NCBI GenBank assembly: GCA_020723995.1
Contig: DYHT01000001.1
Span: 1 to 64,000, forward strand
DNA length: 64,000 nt
Direction of reading: 5' to 3'
Origin: Chloroflexus sp.
GTDB lineage: Bacteria > Chloroflexota > Anaerolineae > Anaerolineales > Villigracilaceae
Below, one piece after another: positions 26,637 to 33,820 of this stretch. The notes under the pieces were generated by a model. That model did no database searches. It was not told where the DNA came from and saw only the letters and a program-made list of their open reading frames with translations. How positions within the stretch are numbered: position 1 is the first letter of the stretch; each line of letters begins with the position of its first letter. A program made the translations under genes and the position numbers.

Positions 26637-27181
26637 TCACCCCCTTCTACTTTGTGAGAGAACTTCCATTTTCTCCCCAAGATCCGACAAACTCACACCC
26701 ACTGCCCGTACCTTCCCTTCGGCGTCAACCAGACAAAAAGATGGTGTCGCCATAGCTTTGTAGTCGGCCAGGAAAGAGGTGCGATCTCGGGGCGCGACCA
26801 GGATGGGCAGTCTCAACTCAAGCTCGTCGGCAAAAGACTGTGTCTCCGCTTCGTCGGCGTCGCTCACCAGAACCAACTCAATTCCAAGCTGTTCAGCCTT
26901 GGGGTGTAATCCTTCGAGCCTGGGAAGCTCCTCACGACACGGTTTGCAGAGTGAGGCGACGTGAAGACGAATGCCACCGCCCGCCGGGCATAGCTCGAGA
27001 GCGTCACCGTCTCGCCTTGTAACGTTTGGGCCGTGAATGACGGGGCCGGCTGCCCGATTTTGAGAAAATCCATCCTGGGTAGACGGGCATTGAGCCGCCG
27101 TGACAGCCCAAGAGTGAGCAGGAGATTGAGCAATATCATAACCCAAAGCAGTACCGAGCTGATAATCAGGATCGTTTCCAT
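26637..27181 (-). CDS. MauD-like membrane thioredoxin, frameshifted
   Basis: The 5' part encodes a membrane helix (METILIISSVLLWVMILLNLL), then IGQPAPSFTAQTLQGETVTL and AVAFVFTSP; the 3' part, in another frame, continues with the redox site CKPCREELPRLEGL, ATPSFCLVDAEGKV and the C-terminus. The two halves make one TlpA/MauD-like protein of about 180 residues if one base is restored at 26949-26953. MauD is needed, with MauE, for maturation of the disulfide-rich methylamine dehydrogenase small subunit. It stands between the MauE-like gene and the Cys-rich peptide gene. Confidence 0.8.
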
Positions 27182-27211
27182 ATTTCACACATCTCCGTGG
27201 AGACAATTGCG

Positions 27212-27751
27212 TCAGGAAGTGGAGAACAGTTCCAAAAATTCTCCCAGGTGAGCCCACAGAACCACGAACACGACGGCCATCAGTCCCAATAAACCCAGCT
27301 CGACCATACTCAGATTCGCCCGCGTGCCAGGCAGTGCCGAGAGAGACACCAACCCCGCCAGAGCGCATACCATGAAGCCAACGTTTCTCCACATATCGTA
27401 TGCAGACACCGGCCTCTGAGACGAACCAAAACAGTTGCAGGGCGTTTGAATCCCCCTGGCCAGCACGGATAGAAGGGCGACACAAAAGATGAGCAAGAGA
27501 AAGATAGCCAGCCAGAACCCAATCGCCAAAAACCTGCCCCCAATGGGCAGTAGCGCAACCACCGCCAGCTCACCTGTCAGGAAGAGACAAGCGGAAAACC
27601 TGACAACTTGCCTGGGCAGGATTTGGAAATTCGCAATGGCGCGTTCAAACGCCGGAAAATTGCGGAGCTTGCCAATGCTCGACGCAGCAAATACTAAGCC
27701 AATGCCTATCCGTGAGAAAGCAAGAAAATATGGCAAAAGGGCAGCCAACAT
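27212..27751 (-). CDS. MauE/DoxX-family redox-associated membrane protein
   Basis: 179 residues from ATG 27751, four bases after the upstream stop, with a GGGGG box nine bases upstream; 27784 is possible but overlaps the ATPase gene. Four membrane helices, the first reading FLAFSRIGIGLVFAASSIGKL, and the conserved MauE cysteine motif TPCNCFG with NVGFM after it. MauE-like proteins shuttle thiol/disulfide electrons across the membrane for a MauD-like partner, which is the next gene. A 127-bp internal segment (27342-27468) is duplicated in the remnant at 22872-22998. Confidence 0.85.
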   Translation of the reverse strand: MLAALLPYFLAFSRIGIGLVFAASSIGKLRNFPAFERAIANFQILPRQVVRFSACLFLTGELAVVALLPIGGRFLAIGFWLAIFLLLIFCVALLSVLARGIQTPCNCFGSSQRPVSAYDMWRNVGFMVCALAGLVSLSALPGTRANLSMVELGLLGLMAVVFVVLWAHLGEFLELFSTS

Positions 27752-27755
27752 CGCC

Positions 27756-28448
27756 TCAACCCCCTTGGTCAACCAGCTTCCCATCCCGAAGGTGAACCAC
27801 CCGGTCGGCCCGGGAAGCGATGGCCGCGTCGTGGGTCACTACCACGAGGGTGATACCCTGCTCGTTGTTTAGCTGGCGCAGCAGTTCCACGACTTCCTCT
27901 CCGCTTGTGGTATCCAGGTTGCCGGTCGGCTCGTCGGCCAGTATAAGCCGGGGATAATTGATCAGCGCGCGGGAGATTGCCACGCGTTGCTGCTCCCCAC
28001 CCGAAAGCTGGCCGGGCAGGTGGTGCAGCCGCGCCCCCAGGCTCATGCTTGCCAGCAACTCTCGCCCTCGTTTCATCAGGTCGAAAGGTAGTCCCCGGCG
28101 GTAAGGCAAGAGTGGCAGGATAACGTTCTCCAATGCGGTGAGCGTGGGTACCAGGTTGAAGAGCTGGAAGATAAAACCGATCCTGGCGCGCCGGAAGTCG
28201 GCCAGGGCGTCCCCCTTCAATGTGCCGACATCTGTCCCATCAACAACAACGCGGCCAGAGGTGGGACGATCCAATGTGCCAATCACATTGAGCAACGTGG
28301 ATTTGCCTGAGCCCGATGGGCCCTGGACAGCGATAAATTCCCCACGCTCAATTCCCAGAGAGACGCCATCCAGCGCGCGGATTAACGACCCATCAACATA
28401 AGTCTTGGTCAGGGCTTCTGTATGGACGATCAGCCGGTCATCTTCCAT
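27756..28448 (-). CDS. LolD/MacB-type ABC transporter ATPase
   Basis: 230 residues from ATG 28448 ([17 protein letters not shown]), chosen for GGAGG upstream; the frame stays open to 28508. Walker [14 protein letters not shown] loop [18 protein letters not shown], signature [15 protein letters not shown], Walker [13 protein letters not shown] and switch His in [14 protein letters not shown], all typical of the LolD/MacB group. Its partner is the FtsX-type permease at 23619-26192. It is the first gene after a promoter with a G-tract spacer, so it opens the peptide operon. Confidence 0.92.
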   Translation of the reverse strand: MEDDRLIVHTEALTKTYVDGSLIRALDGVSLGIERGEFIAVQGPSGSGKSTLLNVIGTLDRPTSGRVVVDGTDVGTLKGDALADFRRARIGFIFQLFNLVPTLTALENVILPLLPYRRGLPFDLMKRGRELLASMSLGARLHHLPGQLSGGEQQRVAISRALINYPRLILADEPTGNLDTTSGEEVVELLRQLNNEQGITLVVVTHDAAIASRADRVVHLRDGKLVDQGG

Positions 28449-28569
28449 AACAAGTTTTCCTCCCACCGAAAATTTTCCCGATTGTACGCTTTGCACACAC
28501 AAATACAAATCGCAAATTATTTACAGGTCAAATCCCATTCATCCTGAATACCTACCCTGATATGGTATC

Positions 28570-28597
28570 ATTGTACAATAATCCCCCCCCCCGTCAA
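28570..28597 (-). promoter_or_regulatory. Promoter of the peptide operon with a G-tract spacer
   Basis: On the minus strand: -35 TTGACG (28597-28592), a 16-base spacer of nine G followed by ATTATTG, and -10 TACAAT (28575-28570). The operon's first ATG is about 115 bases downstream. The G/C run is ten bases in all. Change of run length would alter the spacer around the 17-bp optimum, so expression may switch by slipped-strand mispairing (inference). Confidence 0.6.
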
Positions 28598-28621
28598 GGG
28601 CTTTCTCGAAGGGGATTCTGT

Positions 28622-28794
28622 ATTGGACTTTGGACAAATTGTTGGTAGCGCATTTGGAGCGCCAAAACGCTGGCTGAGTAGGCGTTCTGTGCCGTATCGA
28701 AGCCCGTTTTGGCGCAATTCGTGGTCTCGATACGGCAAAAAACGCCTACTTGACCGACGAATTGCGCAGTTCCTTTTTTTGTCCAAAGTCCAAT
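28622..28794. mobile_element. 173-bp fold-back element
   Basis: Perfect terminal inverted repeats ATTGGACTTTGGACAAA (28622-28638) and TTTGTCCAAAGTCCAAT (28778-28794). Inside, AGTAGGCGTT / AACGCCTACT and TGCCGTATCGA / TCGATACGGCA also pair, so nearly the whole element can fold into one hairpin. No coding capacity. It resembles a MITE or large palindromic repeat. The DNA between it and 28912 holds one more small hairpin (GTCGGATT / AATCCGAC, 28857-28875) and no gene. Confidence 0.7.
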
Positions 28795-28911
28795 CTGTAA
28801 TAAGAGCTCATTGGGAATCGCCGTGATAAACCAGCACATCTGGCGGTTCAGCGTAAGTCGGATTGCCAATCCGACCATTTGGCGGCGCGTCACGACAACT
28901 CCCAGAGAGCC

Positions 28912-29030
28912 AATAAATCAGGCTGATCGGGGGAATGCTCACCAGGATGCCTTACCAACTCTTGAGGATTAATGCTCCCCGCGGCGTAAGCGCGAACCAC
29001 AGGCGCGGCAGAAAATATCACCCGGCTGGG
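28912..29030. repeat. 119-bp duplicate of the 5' end of the second sensor kinase gene
   Basis: Identical as far as can be read to 35215-35333, which covers the first codons of the kinase at 35245 and the end of the zinc-ribbon gene at 35272. Here it is cut off on both sides and abuts the MITE at 29033. Confidence 0.85.
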
Positions 29031-29032
29031 GA

Positions 29033-29220
29033 CTAGTACTCTGTCAACCATACTTTGATGGGTAAGTTCTGTTAACCGCAATCTAGGCCAAGTGCATCTT
29101 TCCCCAATATATAATAGGGGTAAACAAGCGACGAACCGCCATAAATACGGGAAAGTCGCAGCTAAAGCACCTTAAGGTTTGGTCGGCTTACCCATCAATC
29201 CATCCTTGACAGAGTACTAG
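29033..29220. mobile_element. MITE-like element, 188 bp
   Basis: Terminal inverted repeats of about 34 bp: CTAGTACTCTGTCAACCATA... at 29033 and its imperfect complement ending ...CCTTGACAGAGTACTAG at 29220, with about six mismatches near the middle. The core has no reading frame. CTAG at both ends may be part of the repeat or a target duplication. Its right end lies directly against the coding sequence of a truncated histidine kinase. A transposase for it is not in the window. Confidence 0.75.
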
Positions 29221-29363
29221 GTCTATATTTCGGACGCAAGCTGATCGAAGCCCAAAAGGGAGAAATCGGCTTCATTTCCCCCATCTGGGATGATCTCAAA
29301 GCCCCCGGCAGCGAGTTCTACATCCTCATGCCCATCGCCCAAGCCCCGGAGGATAAGCTGTAA
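29221..29363 (+). pseudogene. C-terminal fragment of a histidine kinase
   Basis: The frame reads LYFGRKLIEAQKGEIGFISP..., then SEFYILMPIAQAPEDKL and stop, the end of an HATPase domain. Everything upstream, including the ATP-binding N and G boxes, is replaced by the MITE. The stop overlaps the ATG of the response regulator (TAATG), so this was the regulator's own partner kinase. Confidence 0.85.
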
Positions 29364-30046
29364 TGCCAGCCTTGTTGTTGATTGATGATGATAAAAGCCT
29401 GACGCAACTGTTGAGCGAATATCTGGCCAGACATGGCTACGGCGTTCGCAGTGTAGAAAACGGGCAGCGGGGCCTGCGTGCTATCTACGAGCGCCAGCCC
29501 GACATCATTCTACTGGACGTGACCATGCCCGAAAAAGACGGCTGGGAAACGCTCAAACGCATCCGCGAGGTAAGCGGTGTGCCGGTCATCATGCTGACGG
29601 CGAGCGGCGACGAAACCGATATTCTGCACGGTTTTTCGCTCGGCGCGGATGACTACATTACCAAGCCGTTTTCTTTTGCCCAGCTTGCGGCGTGCATCAA
29701 CGCTGTGCTGGCCCGCGCTGGCCAGGGAAGCGCTGCCGAGGGCAAACTCTCCGCGGCCGGGCTGGAAGTGGATTTGGGGTCGAAACGCGTCTGGCGCGAT
29801 GGCCAGCCGTTAGCGCTCACACCGACGGAATTCAAACTGCTGGTCACGCTCATGCGCCGCGCCGGGGAAGTCGTCTCGCCGGAGGAACTGGTCAAGGAAG
29901 TCTGGGGCTCGCAGTATGCCAGCGAAGTCGGTCACGTGCGCCGCTACATCTGGCATCTGCGCCAAAAAGTGGAACCTGACCCCGAAAATCCGCGCTTTAT
30001 CCACAATGACCGAGGATTCGGCTATCGTTTTCAATCTTCGGAGTAA
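29363..30046 (+). CDS. OmpR/PhoB-family response regulator, kinase partner lost
   Basis: 227 residues. Receiver domain with IDDDKS, the phospho-Asp in IILLDVTMPEKDGWE, MLTASGDETD and the KPFSFAQL loop; then a winged-helix DNA-binding domain (LALTPTEFKLLVTLMRRAG ... GHVRRYIWHLRQKVE ... GFGYRF). GGAGG lies about ten bases before the ATG, within the kinase remnant. Its cognate kinase is truncated, so the protein is an orphan unless another kinase serves it. Confidence 0.92.
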   Translation: MPALLLIDDDKSLTQLLSEYLARHGYGVRSVENGQRGLRAIYERQPDIILLDVTMPEKDGWETLKRIREVSGVPVIMLTASGDETDILHGFSLGADDYITKPFSFAQLAACINAVLARAGQGSAAEGKLSAAGLEVDLGSKRVWRDGQPLALTPTEFKLLVTLMRRAGEVVSPEELVKEVWGSQYASEVGHVRRYIWHLRQKVEPDPENPRFIHNDRGFGYRFQSSE

Positions 30047-30160
30047 TCATCTCATCTTATTGCATTTCATCGCCCAGGAACAAATCTCGCAGGGTCTCGT
30101 GTTCCTCTGCCGGCCTGCCCTGAGTGAAGTAAAGATTTAGAGAGGGGGTAGGTGAGGGTA

Positions 30161-30196
30161 AATCATCAGGCCGCCCAAGAGGGCGGCCTGATGATT
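30161..30196. terminator. Bidirectional hairpin between convergent genes
   Basis: A perfect 16-bp stem AATCATCAGGCCGCCC / GGGCGGCCTGATGATT with an AAGA loop, between the response regulator (plus) and the chimeric cytochrome gene (minus). The 183-bp intergenic region also holds a degenerate GAGGGGGTAGGTGAGGGT repeat just upstream. Confidence 0.7.
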
Positions 30197-30229
30197 CTAT
30201 GGGCGTGGTTTCAGGCTGAAGCAGTCTCC

Positions 30230-31561
30230 TTAAGTAAGATATGCTTCTGTCTCATGAACTTCCACCGCCCGATGATCCACCACTTTCAAGTAGCGCGCCC
30301 CCAGCGAAAAAGCCAGCAAGCCATAGGCAATGACACCCAACCCCGCCAACCACTCGACCAGCGAAGGAATGTAATGGGTATAAGCCACTGATGGTTCCCC
30401 AGGCAGATAGGATAGCACGATTATCAAGCCGGAAATATTGGTATCCCAGCGATAAGCCACCACACCGCCCACCACCAGGGCTAAGGCAACCATGCGCCAC
30501 AGTTGACTCATTCGGGTGGGGCGATATAACAGCAGAAGCATTGGCGTGACGATGCCGAGCAGTATTTCGCCGACCCAGAAGTTGAAGGACAGCGGCCCAG
30601 CGGTCAGCAGGCGCAGGCCCTCGGTGCGGCCCGGCTGGTAAGTATAGGTCATTGACAAGGTGTCCCAGAAGCGGAAGTAGAGATAAAGCACCAGCGTCCA
30701 GCCGATGAAGTACGCGATGCGCTCCAGCAGGCTGTCATCCACGCTGGCGCGCCGGGTCAGCCGCGCCGAGAGCATGGAGGCGAACACGGTCAGCGCTATG
30801 CCGCCTGCCAGACCCAGTAAACCGGCCAACCCGGCAAATCCAAACGGACTGACTGGAGAAGGCGACTCAGCAAGTGATTTTCCGATCGTTATTTCCGGCG
30901 CTGGCATTTCTGCTGCCGGAACAGCAGCCGTCTCAGTCGAGCTGTGCATTTGGTCGGCATGACAGGCGTTGCAGGTGGCCAGGCTGGCGTTGAAACTGTG
31001 GTCTGGCATGGTGTGTGTTTCATCTGAGCCATTCTCCTCAAGGTGACGCAAATGGCAATCCACGCACGAGACACTGGCCTGATGATGTTTGGAATATGGG
31101 AAATTCATCGAGACTTCACTGTGACAGTTGATGCACAGACCTGAAGGTCCCAATGCCTGTCCGTCAGCGATTACAATTGTCTTAAGCCCAGCCGAATGCG
31201 CGTCGTGACAGACCGTGCAGGACATGTTGCGCTGGTAATGCGCACTGATCTGCCATTCATCCCAGCCGAAGCGCGTATCGCTGTGGCAATGCCCGCACAG
31301 GTCGGGTGAGCGGTCAACCGGCACCGGGTTAGTGGCCGGATTGACAACATGCTCAGCAGGGATTGGATTATGACAGGCCTCGCAAGCCACCCCGTCTTTG
31401 CGCCAAGTGGCCGTGGCTGGATCGTAGCCGGTAACGTGGCAAACCAGGCAGGCGCCCGGTTTGCCCTGGCTTGCCCAAGACTGTTCAAATATCGGGTCAA
31501 CGGTGGCGCGTCCGTGCGCGCCCGCGGCCCAAGAATCCTGGAATTTCGGATGGCACATCAA
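30230..31561 (-). CDS. Chimera of a multiheme cytochrome and the C-terminal half of an NrfD protein
   Basis: As read from TTG 31561, 443 residues. The first 205 are a c-type cytochrome with seven CXXCH motifs (CLVCH, CEACH, CGHCH, CTVCH, CINCH, CVDCH, CNACH); codons before the start add an eighth (CLMCH). After a Pro/Ala linker comes GFAGLAGLLGLAGG, the start of a membrane anchor, which runs directly into ALTVFASMLSARLTRRASVD and the last five helices of NrfD. The NrfD part is almost identical over 350 bp to the intact gene at 18890 but has its own C-terminal tail. It looks like a deletion that removed a ferredoxin gene and half of nrfD, or an assembly join. Confidence 0.75.
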   Translation of the reverse strand: MMCHPKFQDSWAAGAHGRATVDPIFEQSWASQGKPGACLVCHVTGYDPATATWRKDGVACEACHNPIPAEHVVNPATNPVPVDRSPDLCGHCHSDTRFGWDEWQISAHYQRNMSCTVCHDAHSAGLKTIVIADGQALGPSGLCINCHSEVSMNFPYSKHHQASVSCVDCHLRHLEENGSDETHTMPDHSFNASLATCNACHADQMHSSTETAAVPAAEMPAPEITIGKSLAESPSPVSPFGFAGLAGLLGLAGGIALTVFASMLSARLTRRASVDDSLLERIAYFIGWTLVLYLYFRFWDTLSMTYTYQPGRTEGLRLLTAGPLSFNFWVGEILLGIVTPMLLLLYRPTRMSQLWRMVALALVVGGVVAYRWDTNISGLIIVLSYLPGEPSVAYTHYIPSLVEWLAGLGVIAYGLLAFSLGARYLKVVDHRAVEVHETEAYLT

Positions 31562-31935
31562 GCATTCCGGTTGCTGTTGCTGGGCAGGCGCGAAGTTATC
31601 AGATTTCGGCTGCTAGGCATAGGCGCCTGGCGGAACATGTCACACCCCAGGCAGGATTCGCGCAGCCGGCCATCCCTGGAGCGAAAGACCTGCCAGCAGG
31701 GTACTTCGGGTTGCGCTGCCGCCGGACATTTTTTGCGTTTTTCCTCGGCGCAGCCCTTGACCTCCCAACAGGGCTTGCCGGTTGGGGCGACCGTTGTCAT
31801 GAATGCGGCCTCTCTCTGCCAGCGCTGGTCAAGGCAGCGGAGCAGATAGACGACCCCGGCGGTCACTGCCATCGGGATGCCGATCCGCAAGACCAGGCCG
31901 AGGGCAACAGCAAGAAGGGCATTTAACCCTTCCAT
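31558..31935 (-). CDS. Membrane-anchored CW/Cys-motif domain, probably the N-terminus of the multiheme cytochrome
   Basis: 125 residues: a membrane helix (about 6-32), then a Cys-rich domain (PCWEVKGC, KKCPAA, VPCWQVF, CLGCDMFRQ) resembling small CWxxxxC-type domains found in signalling and membrane proteins. The last 18 codons look out of frame. In the neighbouring frame the sequence QPKSDNFAPAQQQQPECLMC leads straight into the cytochrome at 31561. Restoring one base at 31613-31614 would make one protein with anchor, Cys domain and eight hemes. Read as it stands, it overlaps the next frame by four bases. Confidence 0.65.
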   Translation of the reverse strand: MEGLNALLAVALGLVLRIGIPMAVTAGVVYLLRCLDQRWQREAAFMTTVAPTGKPCWEVKGCAEEKRKKCPAAAQPEVPCWQVFRSRDGRLRESCLGCDMFRQAPMPSSRNLITSRLPSNSNRNA

Positions 31936-32063
31936 CAGGCGCCTCGCAGATTGCCTGACCTCTCGTTATGACGTCGAACTGCTTCGCCAATCGTCAGCAG
32001 AACGGTTAGGGGTACTCCCACTCGCAAGATCAGCAGGGCGATCATAATCAATGCGCTTGTCAT
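31935..32063 (-). CDS. Small membrane protein, 42 residues
   Basis: MTSALIMIALLILRVGVPLT..., one hydrophobic helix followed by a basic tail (EAVRRHNERSGNLRGA). AAAGGAGG lies seven bases before the ATG and the stop overlaps the next ATG (TGATG), so it is very likely translated. Its helix, LILRVGVPLTV, resembles LVLRIGIPMAV of the next gene, so the two may be related or pack together in the membrane. No family known. Confidence 0.65.
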   Translation of the reverse strand: MTSALIMIALLILRVGVPLTVLLTIGEAVRRHNERSGNLRGA

Positions 32064-32200
32064 GGCAACCTCCTTTCGAGAGTCGTTCTATTCGGTCATC
32101 TTCAGTTTAGCCATTCCACGGCGCGAAGTAAATTCGGTGCACAGCCAATCTTTTCTATGGGATTGCCGCCCCATATTGCCATCTGATTTGGAGGCTGTCT

Positions 32201-32238
32201 ACTCTCGCCACCCCATACGGGCGAGGGTGGGTTGGGTC
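32201..32238. repeat. Palindromic repeat, GCGAGGGTGGGTTGGG type
   Basis: A degenerate copy of the repeat found in frame in the genes at 537 and 54461, here intergenic (CTCGCC / GGGCGAG hairpin). The rest of the roughly 260-bp gap between 32064 and 32326 shows only the promoter described next. Confidence 0.6.
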
Positions 32239-32274
32239 ACGATTGAGTCGAATACCCCAGTAGCTAATTCCGGC

Positions 32275-32301
32275 TTGTCCGGGTTAGGGATAGAGTATAA
32301 T
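32275..32301 (+). promoter_or_regulatory. Promoter of the HepT/MntA pair
   Basis: -10 TATAAT at 32296-32301 with TTGTCC at 32275-32280 as a weak -35 (15-base spacer). A transcript from here would start near 32308, after the ATG at 32300, which supports translation from ATG 32327. Confidence 0.5.
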
Positions 32302-32326
32302 GATTGCAGGAGGTAGGATAGCCCCT

Positions 32327-32734
32327 ATGGCAATTCAGCGTTCGAAGCGCGAGAAAGCAGACATCGTTCAGCGTTTGCGGCAGATTTTAAGCGCCCGGCA
32401 AGAAATCTTTTTTGCGTACCTGCACGGCACCTTTGTGGATGAAGTGCCGTTCAATGACATTGACGTTGCCGTTTATCTGGCTGCACCTATAGAGGATAGT
32501 TTCGATTACGCAATGCGCCTCAGCGTCGAATTGACCCGCGAACTACACCTTCCGGTAGACGTGCAGGTTCTCAACGGCGCTCCTTTGTCTTTTCAACACC
32601 CGGTGCTGCAAAGCGGGGTGATTTTGCTAGGGAAGGATGAGGATTTTCTGGCAGATTACATCGAACGGCTCTCATTAGACTACATGGATTTCTCTCACCA
32701 CCTGTCTGCATACTTGGAGGCATTGAGGATATGA
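32327..32734 (+). CDS. mntA: MntA-type nucleotidyltransferase antitoxin
   Basis: 135 residues. The minimal nucleotidyltransferase motif GTFVDEVPFNDID gives the G-T...D-x-D metal-binding residues (Gly34-Thr35, Asp44, Asp46). The start at 32327 is preferred because 32300 overlaps the promoter -10. MntA proteins attach AMP units to a Tyr of the HEPN toxin HepT and so disarm it. The gene overlaps hepT by four bases (ATGA), the usual order of this toxin-antitoxin type. Confidence 0.87.
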   Translation: MAIQRSKREKADIVQRLRQILSARQEIFFAYLHGTFVDEVPFNDIDVAVYLAAPIEDSFDYAMRLSVELTRELHLPVDVQVLNGAPLSFQHPVLQSGVILLGKDEDFLADYIERLSLDYMDFSHHLSAYLEALRI

Positions 32735-33174
32735 AACAGAGAGTGAATATTGAGCTGCTTCGCGCCCGGATGGGCGAGATTCGGGAGAGTGTAGAGAAAA
32801 TCAGAGCTTACGCCGCGCTTTCCGATGAGAAATTCTTCGCCGATGAACGCAATCTCCACACGGTCAGCCACTTGCTGCTCGTGTGCATCGAGGCAGTGGC
32901 GGTAATATGCAACCACTTGCTGGCTCGCTTGGCGAAAAAAGCCCCTGCCAGTTATGGTGAATGTTTCGAGGGCTTGAAAGCGTTGGGGATTCTGGACGAT
33001 GCGCTGACGGACAACCTCACCGGTATGGCGCGTTTCCGCAACATCCTTGTCCACCGTTATTGGGATGTTGATCCTCAACGTGTCTTACGTTATGCCCGCG
33101 AGAATCTGGGGGACTTCGAGGCGTATAACGAACAAATTGCTCGATTTATTGCCCAGCAGGCTAAGGTTTTATAA
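32731..33174 (+). CDS. hepT: HepT-type HEPN ribonuclease toxin
   Basis: 147 residues, all helical. The catalytic HEPN motif RX4HXY is intact: Arg103-NILV-His108-R-Tyr110. Tyr110 is the residue modified by MntA in characterised pairs. HEPN toxins are metal-independent RNases. ATG 32731 overlaps the mntA stop. The 3' end overlaps the convergent response regulator gene by 14 bases, so no terminator separates them. Confidence 0.87.
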   Translation: MKQRVNIELLRARMGEIRESVEKIRAYAALSDEKFFADERNLHTVSHLLLVCIEAVAVICNHLLARLAKKAPASYGECFEGLKALGILDDALTDNLTGMARFRNILVHRYWDVDPQRVLRYARENLGDFEAYNEQIARFIAQQAKVL

Positions 33175-33811
33175 TCCCCTTGCGGATGGCGTAACGCACC
33201 AAATCTGCACGGGAATGCAGATTTAGTTTTCTCATGATGTTTTCACGATGACGCGCCACAGTTTTCGGGCTGATGACCAACACTTCGGCAATCTCGTCGT
33301 TTGCCGCCCCGTCAGCCAAGTATCTCAGCACTTCCTGCTCCCGCTCGGTCAGGCCGTCGAGGCCAGCAGCTTCGCCGCCGCCCCGATCCTGGGCTAGGAA
33401 ATCTTTTACCAGCAGTTTTGCCAGGGATGGATAGAGATAAACCTCACCGCTGGCCGCCGCCCGGATGGCGGTCAATAGTTCTTCCGGCGCAGCGCGCTTG
33501 GGCACGTAGCCATTCGCCCCGGCTTCAAGCATTTTAAAGAAATATTCCTCGTCCTCGTGGATGGTCAGCGCCACGACAGCTACTTCTGGATAGAGGCGCT
33601 TGATCTCACGCGTCGCTTCGATGCCAGACATATCCGGCAGGCCGATATCCATAAGCACGATATTCGGCTTTAGTTGCGGTACTGCCTCGAGCGCCTCTTT
33701 GGCCGTGCCCGCCTCACCGACAATCTCCACGTCGCTTTCGCCACTCAGCAACATGCGCAGACCAGAACGGACAACTTGATGATCATCCACCAGCAGAAGA
33801 CGTATTTTCAT
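33161..33811 (-). CDS. NarL/FixJ-family response regulator
   Basis: 216 residues: receiver with DDHQ, phospho-Asp in IVLMDIGLPDMSGIEA, ALTIHEDE, GYVPKRAAPEE, and a LuxR-type helix-turn-helix (TEREQEVLRYLADGAANDEIA, ISPKTVARHRENIMRKLNLHS). It is a close paralogue of the regulator at 4948 and is likewise followed upstream by a homologous membrane kinase, here interrupted. The gene begins ten bases after the kinase stop. Confidence 0.92.
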   Translation of the reverse strand: MKIRLLLVDDHQVVRSGLRMLLSGESDVEIVGEAGTAKEALEAVPQLKPNIVLMDIGLPDMSGIEATREIKRLYPEVAVVALTIHEDEEYFFKMLEAGANGYVPKRAAPEELLTAIRAAASGEVYLYPSLAKLLVKDFLAQDRGGGEAAGLDGLTEREQEVLRYLADGAANDEIAEVLVISPKTVARHRENIMRKLNLHSRADLVRYAIRKGIIKP

Positions 33812-33820
33812 ATGTCACCT

